Assembly: GCF_014842915.1 (NCBI RefSeq)
Contig: NZ_JACYXI010000004.1
Coordinates: 225,388 to 289,387, forward strand
Origin: Roseibium litorale
Lineage (GTDB): Bacteria > Pseudomonadota > Alphaproteobacteria > Rhizobiales > Stappiaceae
Length of the DNA stretch: 64,000 nt
Direction of reading: 5' to 3'
Shown here: one piece after another, positions 28,454 to 38,052 of the stretch
Layout: every line of letters begins with the position of its first letter
Numbering within the stretch: the stretch's first letter is position 1
Program-made: the position numbers and the translations under genes
Notes under the pieces: generated by a model
The model's database searches: none
What the model saw: only the letters and a program-made list of their open reading frames with translations
Told to the model about the DNA's origin: nothing

Positions 28454-29725
28454 GTGCATCACTTCCAATATCGCAACGGTACGCTCTACGCCGAAGATGT
28501 TCCGGTCAGCCGGATCGCGGAAGAAGTCGGAACCCCGTTCTACTGCTACTCGACGGCAACGCTTGAGCGGCACTTCACGGTCTTCTCCGATGCGCTGAAG
28601 GACATCGACAGTCTCGTTTGCTATGCGGTGAAGGCCAATTCGAACCAGGCGGTGCTGACGACCTTAGCTCGTCTCGGTGCGGGCATGGATGTGGTGTCCG
28701 AAGGCGAGCTGCGCCGCGCCCGGGCCGCTGGTGTTCCTGCTGAAAAGATACTGTTCTCCGGCGTCGGCAAGACGGAGGCCGAGCAGGCTTATGCCCTTGG
28801 CGAGGGAATTCTTTGCTTCAACGTTGAGTCCGAACCGGAGCTGGTCCAGCTTTCGCGCGTTGCCCAGCAGATGGGCAAGACGGCCCATGTGTCCCTGCGC
28901 ATCAACCCGGACGTGGATGCCAAGACCCACGCCAAGATCTCGACCGGCAAGGCGGAAAACAAGTTCGGCATTCCGTGGCAGCGTGCCCGGGAGGTCTATG
29001 CGGAAGCAGATGCCCTGCCAAACATCAAGGCCGTCGGTGTGGACATGCATATCGGGTCTCAGATCACCGAACTGGCTCCCTTTGACAGCGCCTTTGCGCG
29101 TCTTGGTGATTTGATTGCTGATTTGCGCGCGGATGGCCATGACATCGAGCACATCGATCTCGGCGGCGGTCTCGGCATTCCCTATGTCACTGACAACAGC
29201 CCTCCGCCGCATCCGGTCGCTTATGCAGAGGTTGTGAAGAAGCATGTCCAGAAGCTGGACTGCCGGGTCATCTTCGAACCTGGCCGTCTGATTACAGGAA
29301 ATGCCGGGATCATGGTGACCAAGGTCATTTATGTGAAGCATGGGGCGGCGAAAGAATTCGTCATTGTGGATGGCGCGATGAACGATCTGATCCGACCGAC
29401 CCTTTACGAAGCCTATCACGAGATCCGTCCGGTGACCGAACCTGCCGCTGATTTGCCGCGAATCACCGCGGATGTGGTCGGTCCTGTCTGCGAAACCGGT
29501 GACTATCTCGGCCATGACCGGGAATTGCCCGCGGTGGCGGCGGGTGATCTGCTGGCCGTCTATTCGGCCGGTGCCTATGGCGCAACGCAGTCGTCCACCT
29601 ACAACACCCGCCTGCTGATCCCGGAAGTGCTGGTAAAAGACGGTGAATTCTCGGTCATCCGGCCCCGTCCGACCTATGATGATCTTCTCGGGCTAGACCA
29701 TATTCCTGACTGGCTCAAGGATTAG
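28454..29725 (+). CDS. lysA: Diaminopimelate decarboxylase
   Basis: 423-aa PLP enzyme that makes L-lysine from meso-DAP. Cofactor lysine in YAVKAN (K60), HIGSQI, LDLGGGLGIPY-type loop (HIDLGGGLGIPY), and CETGDYLG of the active-site interface. Start is the GTG at 28454. Follows lptM after 111 bases. Confidence 0.97.
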   Translation: MHHFQYRNGTLYAEDVPVSRIAEEVGTPFYCYSTATLERHFTVFSDALKDIDSLVCYAVKANSNQAVLTTLARLGAGMDVVSEGELRRARAAGVPAEKILFSGVGKTEAEQAYALGEGILCFNVESEPELVQLSRVAQQMGKTAHVSLRINPDVDAKTHAKISTGKAENKFGIPWQRAREVYAEADALPNIKAVGVDMHIGSQITELAPFDSAFARLGDLIADLRADGHDIEHIDLGGGLGIPYVTDNSPPPHPVAYAEVVKKHVQKLDCRVIFEPGRLITGNAGIMVTKVIYVKHGAAKEFVIVDGAMNDLIRPTLYEAYHEIRPVTEPAADLPRITADVVGPVCETGDYLGHDRELPAVAAGDLLAVYSAGAYGATQSSTYNTRLLIPEVLVKDGEFSVIRPRPTYDDLLGLDHIPDWLKD

Positions 29726-29816
29726 TGATATCCGCAGCCGGTCTTTGGTTGTTTCAACAGCTTGCCGAACCGGCCTTCTTGCCTCACCCTAGACGGGTTG
29801 GGGGAACAGCGGAGGC

Positions 29817-32405
29817 ATGGCCTTGGAGCGCAACGGCGCGAAGCGCGGCGGCAACGCCCCTGAATCTGAGATGAGACCGGGTGAGCGCCCGGAGGATGTG
29901 GCACGCCGGCTCGACCGGCTTGTCCGCAACAGCCGTGCTGCGCTGTTTGTCGAGCGCGTTTGGCGGGCCGCCCTGCCGCCTTTGATCGTGGCCGGGATTT
30001 TTACCGGCCTCTCTCTTATGGGCGTCTGGTTCTTGCCCCCTGCCTGGCTGCGGTTTCTGGCTGTCGGCCTGTTCGCTCTTGTCTTCGTCTGGTCCTGCCG
30101 TGACCTTTTCCGTGTCCGGTGGCCGGACAAGGAGGAGGCTCTTGCCCGGATCGAGGCAAGCGGGCGTTTTGCCCACCGGCCCCTGACCGCTGTCAGCGAC
30201 ACTCTTTCCTCCGGCTCTGAAGATCCGGCGACCGCTGCTCTGTGGCGGCTGCACCAGAAGCGGATGGCGGAAGCCTTGAGGGGCATGCGGGCCGGGGCTC
30301 CGGATCCGCGGGCCTACCGGCGTGATCCCTATGCCCTGCGTGTTCTTGCCCTGATGTTTATGATCACCGGTCTGGCTGCCAGTTCCGGCGACCGCTGGAG
30401 CCGGATTGCCTCCTCTGTCCGCGCACCGGTGGATCTCAAGGAAATTGCCAGCCGTCTTGACGCCTGGGTCACGCCTCCGCTCTACACGGCCCGGCCGCCT
30501 GTCTATCTGACAGGCCAGAGTGCAGCCTTGCGGGATGCGGACGCGCCTGTCACCGTGCCTCAGGGATCGAAGTTCGTTGTCCGCAGCCATGGCACGGATG
30601 GCTTTGAAGTGCGTACATCCGGCGGCATCGAGTTGACTCCCGCTGAACCAGAAGGTGCTGATGTGACCGCCGGGCAGCAGGGCATGCCCGTCGAGCGCAC
30701 GGCCAATTTGGGCGCTTCCGGACAGATCGAGCTTTATGCGCGAGACGAGCGGATCACCGGCTGGCGCTTTCATGTGACGCCGGACGAACTGCCCGAAATC
30801 CGCCTGACGACCGATCCGGAAGAGCAGCTCAGCGGTGCGGTGAAGTTCTCCTATCTGGTGAAGGACGACTACGGCGTCGTTGCTGCCGAAGCGGATATTC
30901 AGCCGGTGCCGCAAAAAACGGCTTCCAACACGCCACCCCGTCCGCTGGTCGAGGCGCCGCATTTCCCGCTGTCCCTGCCGGCCCGTTCCCGTACGGCCAA
31001 GACCGGGGAGACCATCCGTGATCTCACCTCCCATCCCTGGTCGGGGTCCGAGGTCGAGATCATCCTCACCGCCCGCGATGAGGCCGGGCAGCAGGCCCAG
31101 TCCGAGCCGGTCCGCTTTACCTTGCCGCAAAGAAGCTTCCGTAATCCGCTGGCCCGTGCGGTGGTGGAGCAACGCCGGGATCTGGCGCTGGATGCGAACA
31201 ATCAGGCCCGTGTGATCACCTCCTTCGACGCATTGCTTCTTGCGCCCGATGCCTTTGACATGCGCACTCAGGACTATCTCGGTCTGCGCTTTGCCTACCG
31301 GTCTCTGGTAAATGCCCATGGGGACGAGGAGCTGACGGCGCTGCTGCCACTGCTTTGGGACCTGGCTCTGACCATTGAAGACGGAGATCTGTCTCTTGCG
31401 GAGCGCGAGCTGCGCGATGCTCAGGAGGCTCTGCGCAAGGCGCTGGAAAATGGCGCGAGCGATGAGGAAATCGCGGAACTGATGCAGAACCTGCGTCAGG
31501 CGATGAATGAATATATGGAAGCGCTCGCCGAGCAGATGCGGCGCAATCCGCAGGCCATGCAGCCCTTCAACTCGCAACAGCAGCAACGTACCCTGAGCCA
31601 GCAGGATCTGGAGCAGATGATGAACCGGATCGAGGAGCTGGCCAAGACCGGTTCCCGGGACGCGGCCCGCGAACTGCTGGCCCAGATGCAGCAGATGATG
31701 GAGAACCTGCAAGCTGGACGCCCGCAGATGACCCCGGACGGGATGAGCAGCGAAATGATGCAGATGCTCAACCAGCTTGGCGAGATGATCCAGAAGCAGC
31801 AGCAGCTGATGGACCAGACGCACCGGTTCAATCAGGATCAGAGGCGCAGGGATCAGCGCGACGACCAGGGGCAGTCAGGCCAGCAGGGCGGTCAGGAACC
31901 GATGACGCGCGAGCAGCTCGAACAGGCCCTGAAGCAGCTCCAGAAAGGGCAGGGAGACCTTGCCCAGCAGCTTCAGGAGCTGATGGATCAGCTTGGGCAG
32001 AGTGGTCAGGGCCGTGAAGGCGGCAAGGGCGAGCTTGGTGAAGCCGGGGAAGCCATGGGCCGCGCCGGCAAGTCTCTCGGTCAAGGCGAGGGCGAGGATG
32101 CGGTCGGTCAGCAGGGCAATGCCCTCGATGCCTTGCGTCGCGGGGCGCAAAGCATGGTCGAGCAGATGATGAACCAGGGCGATGGCCCGGGCATGGCCCA
32201 GGGGCGTTCCCAGATGGACGAGGATCCGCTTGGCCGCCCGCGCCGGACGGAAGGCCCGGACTTCGGCAATCAGGTCAAGATCCCGGACGAAATCGACGTG
32301 CAGCGGGCGCGCCGCGTTCTGGAAGAGCTGCGCCGCCGCTTCTCCGATCCGTCCCGTCCGCAGCTGGAGCTGGACTATCTGGAACGCCTGCTGAGGCGTT
32401 ATTGA
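29817..32405 (+). CDS. TIGR02302/DUF4175 family membrane protein
   Basis: 862 aa. Two or three N-terminal membrane helices (about residues 50-100 and 180-195), a long extracytoplasmic beta-rich middle, then a Gln/Met/Gly-rich C-terminal part (about 560-800: QQQQRTLSQQDLEQMMNRIEEL, repeated MMNQ/QQMM) that probably forms coiled coils. This layout matches the alphaproteobacterial TIGR02302/DUF4175 family, whose function is unknown; envelope involvement is likely. Convergent with cpdR, with a shared terminator. Confidence 0.9.
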   Translation: MALERNGAKRGGNAPESEMRPGERPEDVARRLDRLVRNSRAALFVERVWRAALPPLIVAGIFTGLSLMGVWFLPPAWLRFLAVGLFALVFVWSCRDLFRVRWPDKEEALARIEASGRFAHRPLTAVSDTLSSGSEDPATAALWRLHQKRMAEALRGMRAGAPDPRAYRRDPYALRVLALMFMITGLAASSGDRWSRIASSVRAPVDLKEIASRLDAWVTPPLYTARPPVYLTGQSAALRDADAPVTVPQGSKFVVRSHGTDGFEVRTSGGIELTPAEPEGADVTAGQQGMPVERTANLGASGQIELYARDERITGWRFHVTPDELPEIRLTTDPEEQLSGAVKFSYLVKDDYGVVAAEADIQPVPQKTASNTPPRPLVEAPHFPLSLPARSRTAKTGETIRDLTSHPWSGSEVEIILTARDEAGQQAQSEPVRFTLPQRSFRNPLARAVVEQRRDLALDANNQARVITSFDALLLAPDAFDMRTQDYLGLRFAYRSLVNAHGDEELTALLPLLWDLALTIEDGDLSLAERELRDAQEALRKALENGASDEEIAELMQNLRQAMNEYMEALAEQMRRNPQAMQPFNSQQQQRTLSQQDLEQMMNRIEELAKTGSRDAARELLAQMQQMMENLQAGRPQMTPDGMSSEMMQMLNQLGEMIQKQQQLMDQTHRFNQDQRRRDQRDDQGQSGQQGGQEPMTREQLEQALKQLQKGQGDLAQQLQELMDQLGQSGQGREGGKGELGEAGEAMGRAGKSLGQGEGEDAVGQQGNALDALRRGAQSMVEQMMNQGDGPGMAQGRSQMDEDPLGRPRRTEGPDFGNQVKIPDEIDVQRARRVLEELRRRFSDPSRPQLELDYLERLLRRY

Positions 32406-32460
32406 CACTCGGTGTGCTTTGGTCCGGCCCTCAATGGCGGGCTTGATGTCATATTGTCCA

Positions 32461-32499
32461 AAAGAAAAGCCCCGGCACACGGTCCGGGGTTTTTCTTTT
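32461..32499. terminator. Bidirectional terminator
   Basis: AAAGAAAAGCCCCGG and CCGGGGTTTTTCTTTT form a stem flanked by A- and T-runs, between convergent genes. Confidence 0.88.
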
Positions 32500-32517
32500 G
32501 ATGTTTGGAAAAGGAGC

Positions 32518-32913
32518 TCAGGCGTATCTGCGGTTTTCTTCCGGCAGATGGCCCGCGAGCGCGTTCTTTACCGATTTGCGGATGTCGGCGAGGGAAAACG
32601 GCTTGGAAATGATGTCATGCACCAGGTTGTCGAGGCCGTTCGCGCGTTCGCGCTGATCGGCAAACCCGGTCATGAGCAGAATGGGCAGGCCCGGCCAGTC
32701 GCGGGCAGAATGAAGCGCCAGCGCAATGCCGTCCATCACAGGCATCTTGATGTCGGACAGAAGCAGATCGAAGGCGCCATTCTCACGGGTCAGAACCTCG
32801 ACAGCTTCTCCTCCGTCCTCAACGGCCCTGACGGAATGGCCATCCAGCTCTAGCGCCCGCTTCACGAAGCTGCGGACTGCCTCATCATCTTCGGTCAGAA
32901 GAATGCGGGCCAT
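32518..32913 (-). CDS. cpdR: CpdR-like stand-alone response regulator
   Basis: 131-aa single receiver domain. MARILLTEDDEAVRSFVKRALE, phospho-acceptor D54 in LLSDIKMP, T/S in LLMTGFAD, and K of SKPF. In Caulobacter CpdR, controlled by the CckA-ChpT phosphorelay, promotes ClpXP degradation of CtrA and others when unphosphorylated; rhizobial orthologues exist. The ATG at 32913 has AGGAG at the right distance. Two bases before hpt's stop, so co-transcribed with it. Confidence 0.85.
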   Translation of the reverse strand: MARILLTEDDEAVRSFVKRALELDGHSVRAVEDGGEAVEVLTRENGAFDLLLSDIKMPVMDGIALALHSARDWPGLPILLMTGFADQRERANGLDNLVHDIISKPFSLADIRKSVKNALAGHLPEENRRYA

Positions 32914-32915
32914 GG

Positions 32916-33479
32916 TCAATCTCCTACTGTCTCCCCGTTCCCGGTATCCTCCTCGGGAACGACATAACCAATGAACGGCAGCTGCCGCCACGCATGTCCC
33001 ATATCCATTCCATACCCGACTACAAATTTGTCTGGACAGGCGAAACCAACGTAGTCGGCAAATATGGCAACCTTGCGGTGGTCAGGCTTGTCCAGCAACG
33101 CTGCTATTTTCACCGATTTGGCGCCCCGCTCCATGAGGCGCTCCTTGGCGAAAGTCAGCGTCCGGCCGGATTCCAGGATATCATCCACCAGAATTATATC
33201 GCGCCCGTTAACGTCACTTTCAACGTCCCGCAAAATCTTGATTTCGCTTGAGCCAGTCGTGCCGGCGCCATAGCTCGAAAGATGCATGAACTCCATTTCC
33301 GGCCTCAGGCCTGCGCGGTGCATCGCGCGGACCAGATCCGCCGAGAAAATGAAGCTGCCCTTGAGAACGGCGACGACCAGAAGCCGTTCCGGCTTTGATT
33401 GGGCGATTTCTCCCGCAAGTGCGGCGACCCGCGCCGCGATGGCATCTTCATCGAAGAGAGTGTTGATTTGCACGGTCAT
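32916..33479 (-). CDS. hpt: Hypoxanthine phosphoribosyltransferase
   Basis: 187-aa type I PRTase for purine salvage (hypoxanthine/guanine to IMP/GMP). PRPP loop DIILVDDILESGRTL, VLKGSFIFSADLVRAM, and FVVGYGMDMGHAWRQLPFIGYV. Head-to-tail with the zinc-ribbon gene upstream and cpdR downstream. Confidence 0.96.
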   Translation of the reverse strand: MTVQINTLFDEDAIAARVAALAGEIAQSKPERLLVVAVLKGSFIFSADLVRAMHRAGLRPEMEFMHLSSYGAGTTGSSEIKILRDVESDVNGRDIILVDDILESGRTLTFAKERLMERGAKSVKIAALLDKPDHRKVAIFADYVGFACPDKFVVGYGMDMGHAWRQLPFIGYVVPEEDTGNGETVGD

Positions 33480-33480
33480 G

Positions 33481-34386
33481 TTATTCGAGTACTGCCTGAC
33501 GTTGTCCGCGGTCGATGAAACGGACCTGAATGTCCGTGGCGCCTTTCGGCGGATCGGATAGAATGGTTCTGAAGCGGGTTTCGTCCAGAGCCTTGAGCAC
33601 TTTCGTCCGCGGTTCGACTGTCCAGGCGTAGATTTCCTGAAGATCGCTGCCTCTGATTGACAATCTCACAGCCGGAACCGGAGTGCTTGTTTCTGTTATA
33701 TTGCGAATGGAACCCTCGACGACAAGGACTTCCTTGCCCGCATCGATCTCATGGAAGGTGCGAAGATCCCGGAATTCAAGGCCGCGAAGGTTCACCTCCA
33801 GGCCGACTGTTTCAAAAAGGCTCGCCAGATCAGGCGCTTGCTTGACGATTGAATCCCTTAGCAGAACCACAACACCGCAAAGGCCGATGGCGGCCAGAAA
33901 CAGCGTGATACCGCCGATGCGGCGGTAGTTCCGGCGCAGGATCCAGTTGAAGACCGCGCCGATGCGGTTCCGTTTGAACTTGTTCGGGTTAACAATGATC
34001 TTCGGGCGCTTGGCAAGGCTTTCGATGTCCGCGGGCCGTTCGGCGGGGTCACCGTCCTTTTCAGTTCCGGTTTTGGGAGAGGAGCTCTCTGCCTTTGCGG
34101 TCCGTGCGGGCGCTGGGGGAGCATCGTCCTCCTCGTCTTCATCGTCTTCGTCGCGGCCGCCATAGTCGTCGGTCTCGAAGGTTTCCGAAGCCTCAGCCTC
34201 TTCCTGTTCGTCCTGCGTCCAAGCGGCTTCGTCCTGGTCAATCTGCAGGTCCTCGTCTTCTTCCTGCTTGGGAGATACGAACCAGCGATTTCCACAGCGC
34301 GCGCATTTGACACTGCGTCCCTCGGGACCCAGAGCCTCGGGCTTGATATCATAGCTCGTGCTGCAGTCCGGACATTTGATCTTCAT
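33481..34386 (-). CDS. MJ0042 zinc-ribbon / DUF3426 membrane protein
   Basis: 301 aa. N-terminal zinc ribbon CPDCSTSYDI ... VKCARCGNRW (MJ0042 type), an acidic disordered linker (residues ~45-90, EDEDEEDDAP), one membrane helix (~155-178) and a DUF3426 extracytoplasmic domain (FETVGLEVNLRGLEFRDLRT ... RIVVEGSIRN-like). Cytosolic zinc sensor plus outside domain layout; function unknown. Confidence 0.88.
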   Translation of the reverse strand: MKIKCPDCSTSYDIKPEALGPEGRSVKCARCGNRWFVSPKQEEDEDLQIDQDEAAWTQDEQEEAEASETFETDDYGGRDEDDEDEEDDAPPAPARTAKAESSSPKTGTEKDGDPAERPADIESLAKRPKIIVNPNKFKRNRIGAVFNWILRRNYRRIGGITLFLAAIGLCGVVVLLRDSIVKQAPDLASLFETVGLEVNLRGLEFRDLRTFHEIDAGKEVLVVEGSIRNITETSTPVPAVRLSIRGSDLQEIYAWTVEPRTKVLKALDETRFRTILSDPPKGATDIQVRFIDRGQRQAVLE

Positions 34387-34546
34387 GCGAAGACGCTTCG
34401 CCTTCTATGTTAGGACTGCAAGCGGCCAGTTGCCGCCGTTGTCCTGAATGCGGCCGTGAACCTGGCCTGACTTTGAGACGTGACTCTGGCCGGGCTGCGG
34501 CAAACCGCACCCGTTCCGGATCACAGTCTAGAGGACATTCATATGT

Positions 34547-34562
34547 TTAATGAAGCGTTAAC
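34547..34562 (+). promoter_or_regulatory. Perfect CtrA-type box upstream of ftsE
   Basis: TTAA-TGAAGCG-TTAAC matches the CtrA consensus TTAA-N7-TTAAC exactly, 40 bases before the ftsE GTG; also 160 bases from the divergent zinc-ribbon gene. Confidence 0.6.
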
Positions 34563-34602
34563 GGGCGAGGGCTAGCTTGCAGGCTTTGAACGGAGGTGAA
34601 GA

Positions 34603-35262
34603 GTGATCCGCTTCGAGAATGTCGGTCTGAGATATGGAATGGGATCGGAAATCCTGCGTGATCTCACGTTCAGGATTGAGCCGCAGTCCTTTCAGTTCCT
34701 GACTGGCCCTTCCGGCGCGGGCAAGACCAGCCTGATCCGCTTGCTGTTCATGTCCCTGCGGCCGACCCGCGGGCTGATCCGGGTGTTCGACCGGGATCTG
34801 TCGGTGATCAGCAAGCAGGAATTGCCGGAACTGCGCCGCAAAATCGGCGTTGTTTTCCAGGATTTCCGGCTGCTCGACCATCTGACCACCTATGAAAACG
34901 TCGCCTTGCCCCTTCGCGTCGTCGGCAAGGAAGAGCATGAATACCGCTCCGATGTGATCGAGCTTCTGAAATGGGTTGGTCTCGGCGACCGGATGCACGT
35001 TCTTCCACCTGTGTTGTCGGGCGGGGAAAAGCAGCGTGCGGCGATTGCCCGGGCATTGATTACCCGTCCCGAGGTGCTGCTAGCGGACGAACCGACTGGC
35101 AACGTGGACCCGCCGCTTGCCCGCCGTCTCTTGCGGCTCTTTATTGAGCTCAACAAACTGGGGACATCTGTGGTGATTGCGACCCACGATATCGCCCTTC
35201 TGGAACAGGTCGACGCCCGCCGGATGGTTCTGGCCGACGGACGGCTGCAGATTTTCGACTAG
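34603..35262 (+). CDS. ftsE: Cell-division ATP-binding protein FtsE
   Basis: 219-aa ABC ATPase that with FtsX regulates peptidoglycan amidases at the septum. Walker A TGPSGAGKTSL, signature LSGGEKQRAAIARAL, Walker B VLLADEPTGNVD. Start GTG with GGAGG. Nine bases before ftsX. Confidence 0.96.
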   Translation: MIRFENVGLRYGMGSEILRDLTFRIEPQSFQFLTGPSGAGKTSLIRLLFMSLRPTRGLIRVFDRDLSVISKQELPELRRKIGVVFQDFRLLDHLTTYENVALPLRVVGKEEHEYRSDVIELLKWVGLGDRMHVLPPVLSGGEKQRAAIARALITRPEVLLADEPTGNVDPPLARRLLRLFIELNKLGTSVVIATHDIALLEQVDARRMVLADGRLQIFD

Positions 35263-35271
35263 GACCGGCTG

Positions 35272-36315
35272 ATGGCAGATCAAAAGACACCCGCCGGAAC
35301 CAGCGAGCGCAATGTGCCTCCGGTGAAGGGGCCTGCAAAACCCAAACGGAAGAAACTTCCGGTGAAGAAGGCGCGTACGCAGCCGGAAACGCGGAACCGG
35401 GAAGACGGCCACAAATTGCGGCCGCCTGCGCCGATCGTGCCGCAGCAGTCGGTGGCCGGCCGGGCTTTGACCCTGGTTGTCGCGATCATGAGTTTCCTGG
35501 CCTGCCTTACCGTGGGCGGTGTATCCGTGGTCTGGGATGCGGCGGATGCCTGGCAGAATGATCTCGTGCGTGAGGTGACGATCCAGATCCGCCCGGCTGA
35601 AGGCGTCGACATGCTGCGGGAAATCGACAAGGCCATCGCGCTGACGCAGGAATTCCCTGGCATCGGATCGGTTCGGGCCCTGTCGGATCAGGAAACCAAG
35701 GAATTGCTTGAGCCCTGGCTAGGGAACGGCCTTGATCTCGATACCTTGCCCGTTCCCCGGCTGATCCAGATCACCGTAGACGATCCCTCGGCCCTGAAGC
35801 TTGACCAGCTGCGTGATGCACTTGCCAAGCAGGTGAACGGCGCCAGCCTTGATGACCATTCCATCTGGACGTCCCGGCTCTCCGCCATGGCGGGCGCTGT
35901 GGTTGTCGGTGGCTTCGGCATCATGATCCTTGTGTTCGGCTCGATGGTCTTGAGCGTGATTTTTGCGACGCAAGCGGCCATGGCCGGGAACAAGGATGTG
36001 GTTTCCGTGCTGCACTTTGTCGGGGCGGAGGATGGGTTCATTGCCCGCGAGTTTCAGCGGCATTTCCTGCTTCTGGGCCTGAAAGGCGGCATTTCCGGCG
36101 GCGCCTTTGCGTCTGTTTCGTTTCTGCTGCTCGACTTCCTGACGCGGGATTCCGGGGCAACAGCCAGCTCGGCACAGTTGTCCGCTCTCTTCGGATCTGT
36201 GTCCGTGTCCCTTCCAGGCTATCTTGGTGTGATCGGTGTGGTTTTTCTTGTTGCTGTTCTGACTGCATTGACCTCCGGTCTGGCTGTGAAAGCCCATTTG
36301 CGCAAAGTAGACTAG
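35272..36315 (+). CDS. ftsX: Cell-division permease FtsX
   Basis: 347 aa. Basic cytosolic N-terminal arm (~60 residues), TM1 at ~66-90, a periplasmic loop (to ~200) that recruits amidase activators, then three helices (~208-235, 258-290, 305-335). IGSVRALSDQETKELLEPWLG is the conserved FtsX loop. Confidence 0.94.
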   Translation: MADQKTPAGTSERNVPPVKGPAKPKRKKLPVKKARTQPETRNREDGHKLRPPAPIVPQQSVAGRALTLVVAIMSFLACLTVGGVSVVWDAADAWQNDLVREVTIQIRPAEGVDMLREIDKAIALTQEFPGIGSVRALSDQETKELLEPWLGNGLDLDTLPVPRLIQITVDDPSALKLDQLRDALAKQVNGASLDDHSIWTSRLSAMAGAVVVGGFGIMILVFGSMVLSVIFATQAAMAGNKDVVSVLHFVGAEDGFIAREFQRHFLLLGLKGGISGGAFASVSFLLLDFLTRDSGATASSAQLSALFGSVSVSLPGYLGVIGVVFLVAVLTALTSGLAVKAHLRKVD

Positions 36316-36368
36316 AAGAGCAATAAAACTGCCACCAAATCAGCCGAATCAGCTGGCATGATGTGAAT

Positions 36369-37064
36369 ATGACGAGCCTTGAAAAGGATCCGGACATCGA
36401 GAACGATGCCTGGAGCGAAGCACCCAGAGTGGATACCGGTCACGGGACAGGAAACAGGCGGCGGCTTTTTAGGGGCCGCAATCTGGTTCTGTGTTTTGTG
36501 CTGGCCGTTTTTGTGGCTATCGCTGTGTCCTTCTTCCGGTTTGCCGATCGCGTTGCGACCATCCGCACGCCTGCGGACCCGCGCGCGGATGCGATCGTTG
36601 TTCTCACCGGCGGCACAGACCGGGTCGAACGCGCCGTCGCGCTGCTGGTCGAGGGCCGCGCCAAGCGCCTGCTGATTTCCGGTGTTCATCCGGGGACGAC
36701 CCGCAAACAGCTGGCGTCCCTCACGGCTGCCGATATGCCCTTGTTCGACTGCTGCATCGATCTCGACCGGCTGGCGATGAACACGGTCGGCAATGCTGCG
36801 GAAACGGCAGCCTGGGCACGGGCGCATGACTTCAAGTCTCTGCTCGTCGTGACCAGTGCCTATCATTTGCCCCGGGCGCAGGCGGAACTGCAGGATGCGC
36901 TGCCGGAAGTCGAGCTTCATGCCTATCCGGTTTATTCCAGCGGATTGCACTTGAGGGCCTGGTGGCACAGTGCCGGGACAATTCGCCTTCTCATGCGCGA
37001 GTATGTGAAGTATACCCTCGCCCGGGCCAGAATTGTCGTGAACCGGGTGTTTGCCGCCTCTTGA
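36369..37064 (+). CDS. YdcF/DUF218 membrane protein
   Basis: 231 aa. One membrane helix at about residues 39-58 and an outside DUF218 domain with DAIVVLTGGTDRVERAVALL, AKRLLISGVHPGTTRKQL, NTVGNAAETAAWA and VTSAYHLPRAQAEL. Related to ElyC/SanA, linked to envelope polymer metabolism. Start either ATG at 36369 or GTG two codons earlier. Confidence 0.87.
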   Translation: MTSLEKDPDIENDAWSEAPRVDTGHGTGNRRRLFRGRNLVLCFVLAVFVAIAVSFFRFADRVATIRTPADPRADAIVVLTGGTDRVERAVALLVEGRAKRLLISGVHPGTTRKQLASLTAADMPLFDCCIDLDRLAMNTVGNAAETAAWARAHDFKSLLVVTSAYHLPRAQAELQDALPEVELHAYPVYSSGLHLRAWWHSAGTIRLLMREYVKYTLARARIVVNRVFAAS

Positions 37065-37165
37065 TGGAAGCGGTCTCTGGAGCAGACGGACGGTCCACCC
37101 GTCCACCGGAATACGCCGTTGTGCTTGTTCCACGGCTTCGACACCGTCTTCACCGGTAAGGTCTT

Positions 37166-37930
37166 ATGGTTCTTCTGCGGTCCCTGGTCTTCCACGCCCT
37201 GTTTTATTCTCTCACGCTGCTGATGATGGTCGTCGTGTCACCCGTCCTTCTTCTGCCGCGCCGCTGGGGATGGTGGGTGGTTCCGGCCTGGTCGTATCTG
37301 TGCCTGCTGCTGTTGCGGGTGACTGTCGGTCTCAAGGTGGAAGTGCGTGGGCGTGAGAACATCCCGCAAGGCGGCTATATCGTCGCGTCCAAGCATCAGT
37401 CCGTTTGGGAAACCTTCGCGCTGATCCGCGAGTTCCCGGACCCGACCTATATCCTCAAGCGGGAGCTGCGCTGGATCCCGATCTTCGGGTGGTATACGGC
37501 GAAATTCCGCCAGATCCCGATCAACCGCGGCAAACGGGCCGCTGCGCTTGCGGCCCTGCTGGTAGCAGCCAAGCAGGCCATCGCCGAGGGCCGGCAAATC
37601 CTGATGTTCCCGGAAGGTACCCGGCGTCCTGCCGGCGGTGAACCGAGCTACAAATACGGCATTGCGCATCTCTACCGGGATCTGAAATGCCAGGTTCTGC
37701 CTGTTGCCCTCAATGCAGGTGTCTATTGGCCCCGCAAGTCGCTCCGCCTTTATCCGGGAACGGTTATCGTCGAGATCCTGCCGCCAATCCAGCCAGGTTT
37801 GCCGGTGAATGTGTTCCATGAGACCATGGTCAATATGATCGAGACGGTTTCAAACGCCTTGATTGAGGAAGCCAGGAGCGAGCCCCGGCGGTCTCCCGTT
37901 CTCGATGGCATACCCCGCAAGGGCGCCTGA
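37166..37930 (+). CDS. plsC: 1-acyl-sn-glycerol-3-phosphate acyltransferase
   Basis: 254 aa, membrane-associated. N-terminal helices, acyltransferase box KHQSVWET (HX4D/E-type), acceptor site INRGKRAAALAALL and FPEGTRRPAGG. Makes phosphatidic acid. The start is the ATG after AAGG. Confidence 0.93.
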   Translation: MVLLRSLVFHALFYSLTLLMMVVVSPVLLLPRRWGWWVVPAWSYLCLLLLRVTVGLKVEVRGRENIPQGGYIVASKHQSVWETFALIREFPDPTYILKRELRWIPIFGWYTAKFRQIPINRGKRAAALAALLVAAKQAIAEGRQILMFPEGTRRPAGGEPSYKYGIAHLYRDLKCQVLPVALNAGVYWPRKSLRLYPGTVIVEILPPIQPGLPVNVFHETMVNMIETVSNALIEEARSEPRRSPVLDGIPRKGA

Positions 37931-38052
37931 CTCCCTGCCCATTGACGGATCTCCTGCGGATTCCCATCTGAACAGAATAAGAACACTTCGTCCTGCGTGA
38001 CCAGTTGCGCTGCGGCTACTAAATGTTCATAGTTTGTTCCTATGCTGGCGCC

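Noticed and set aside
29784..31823. 679-aa minus-strand frame
   Set aside because: Antisense to the TIGR02302 gene; no domain.
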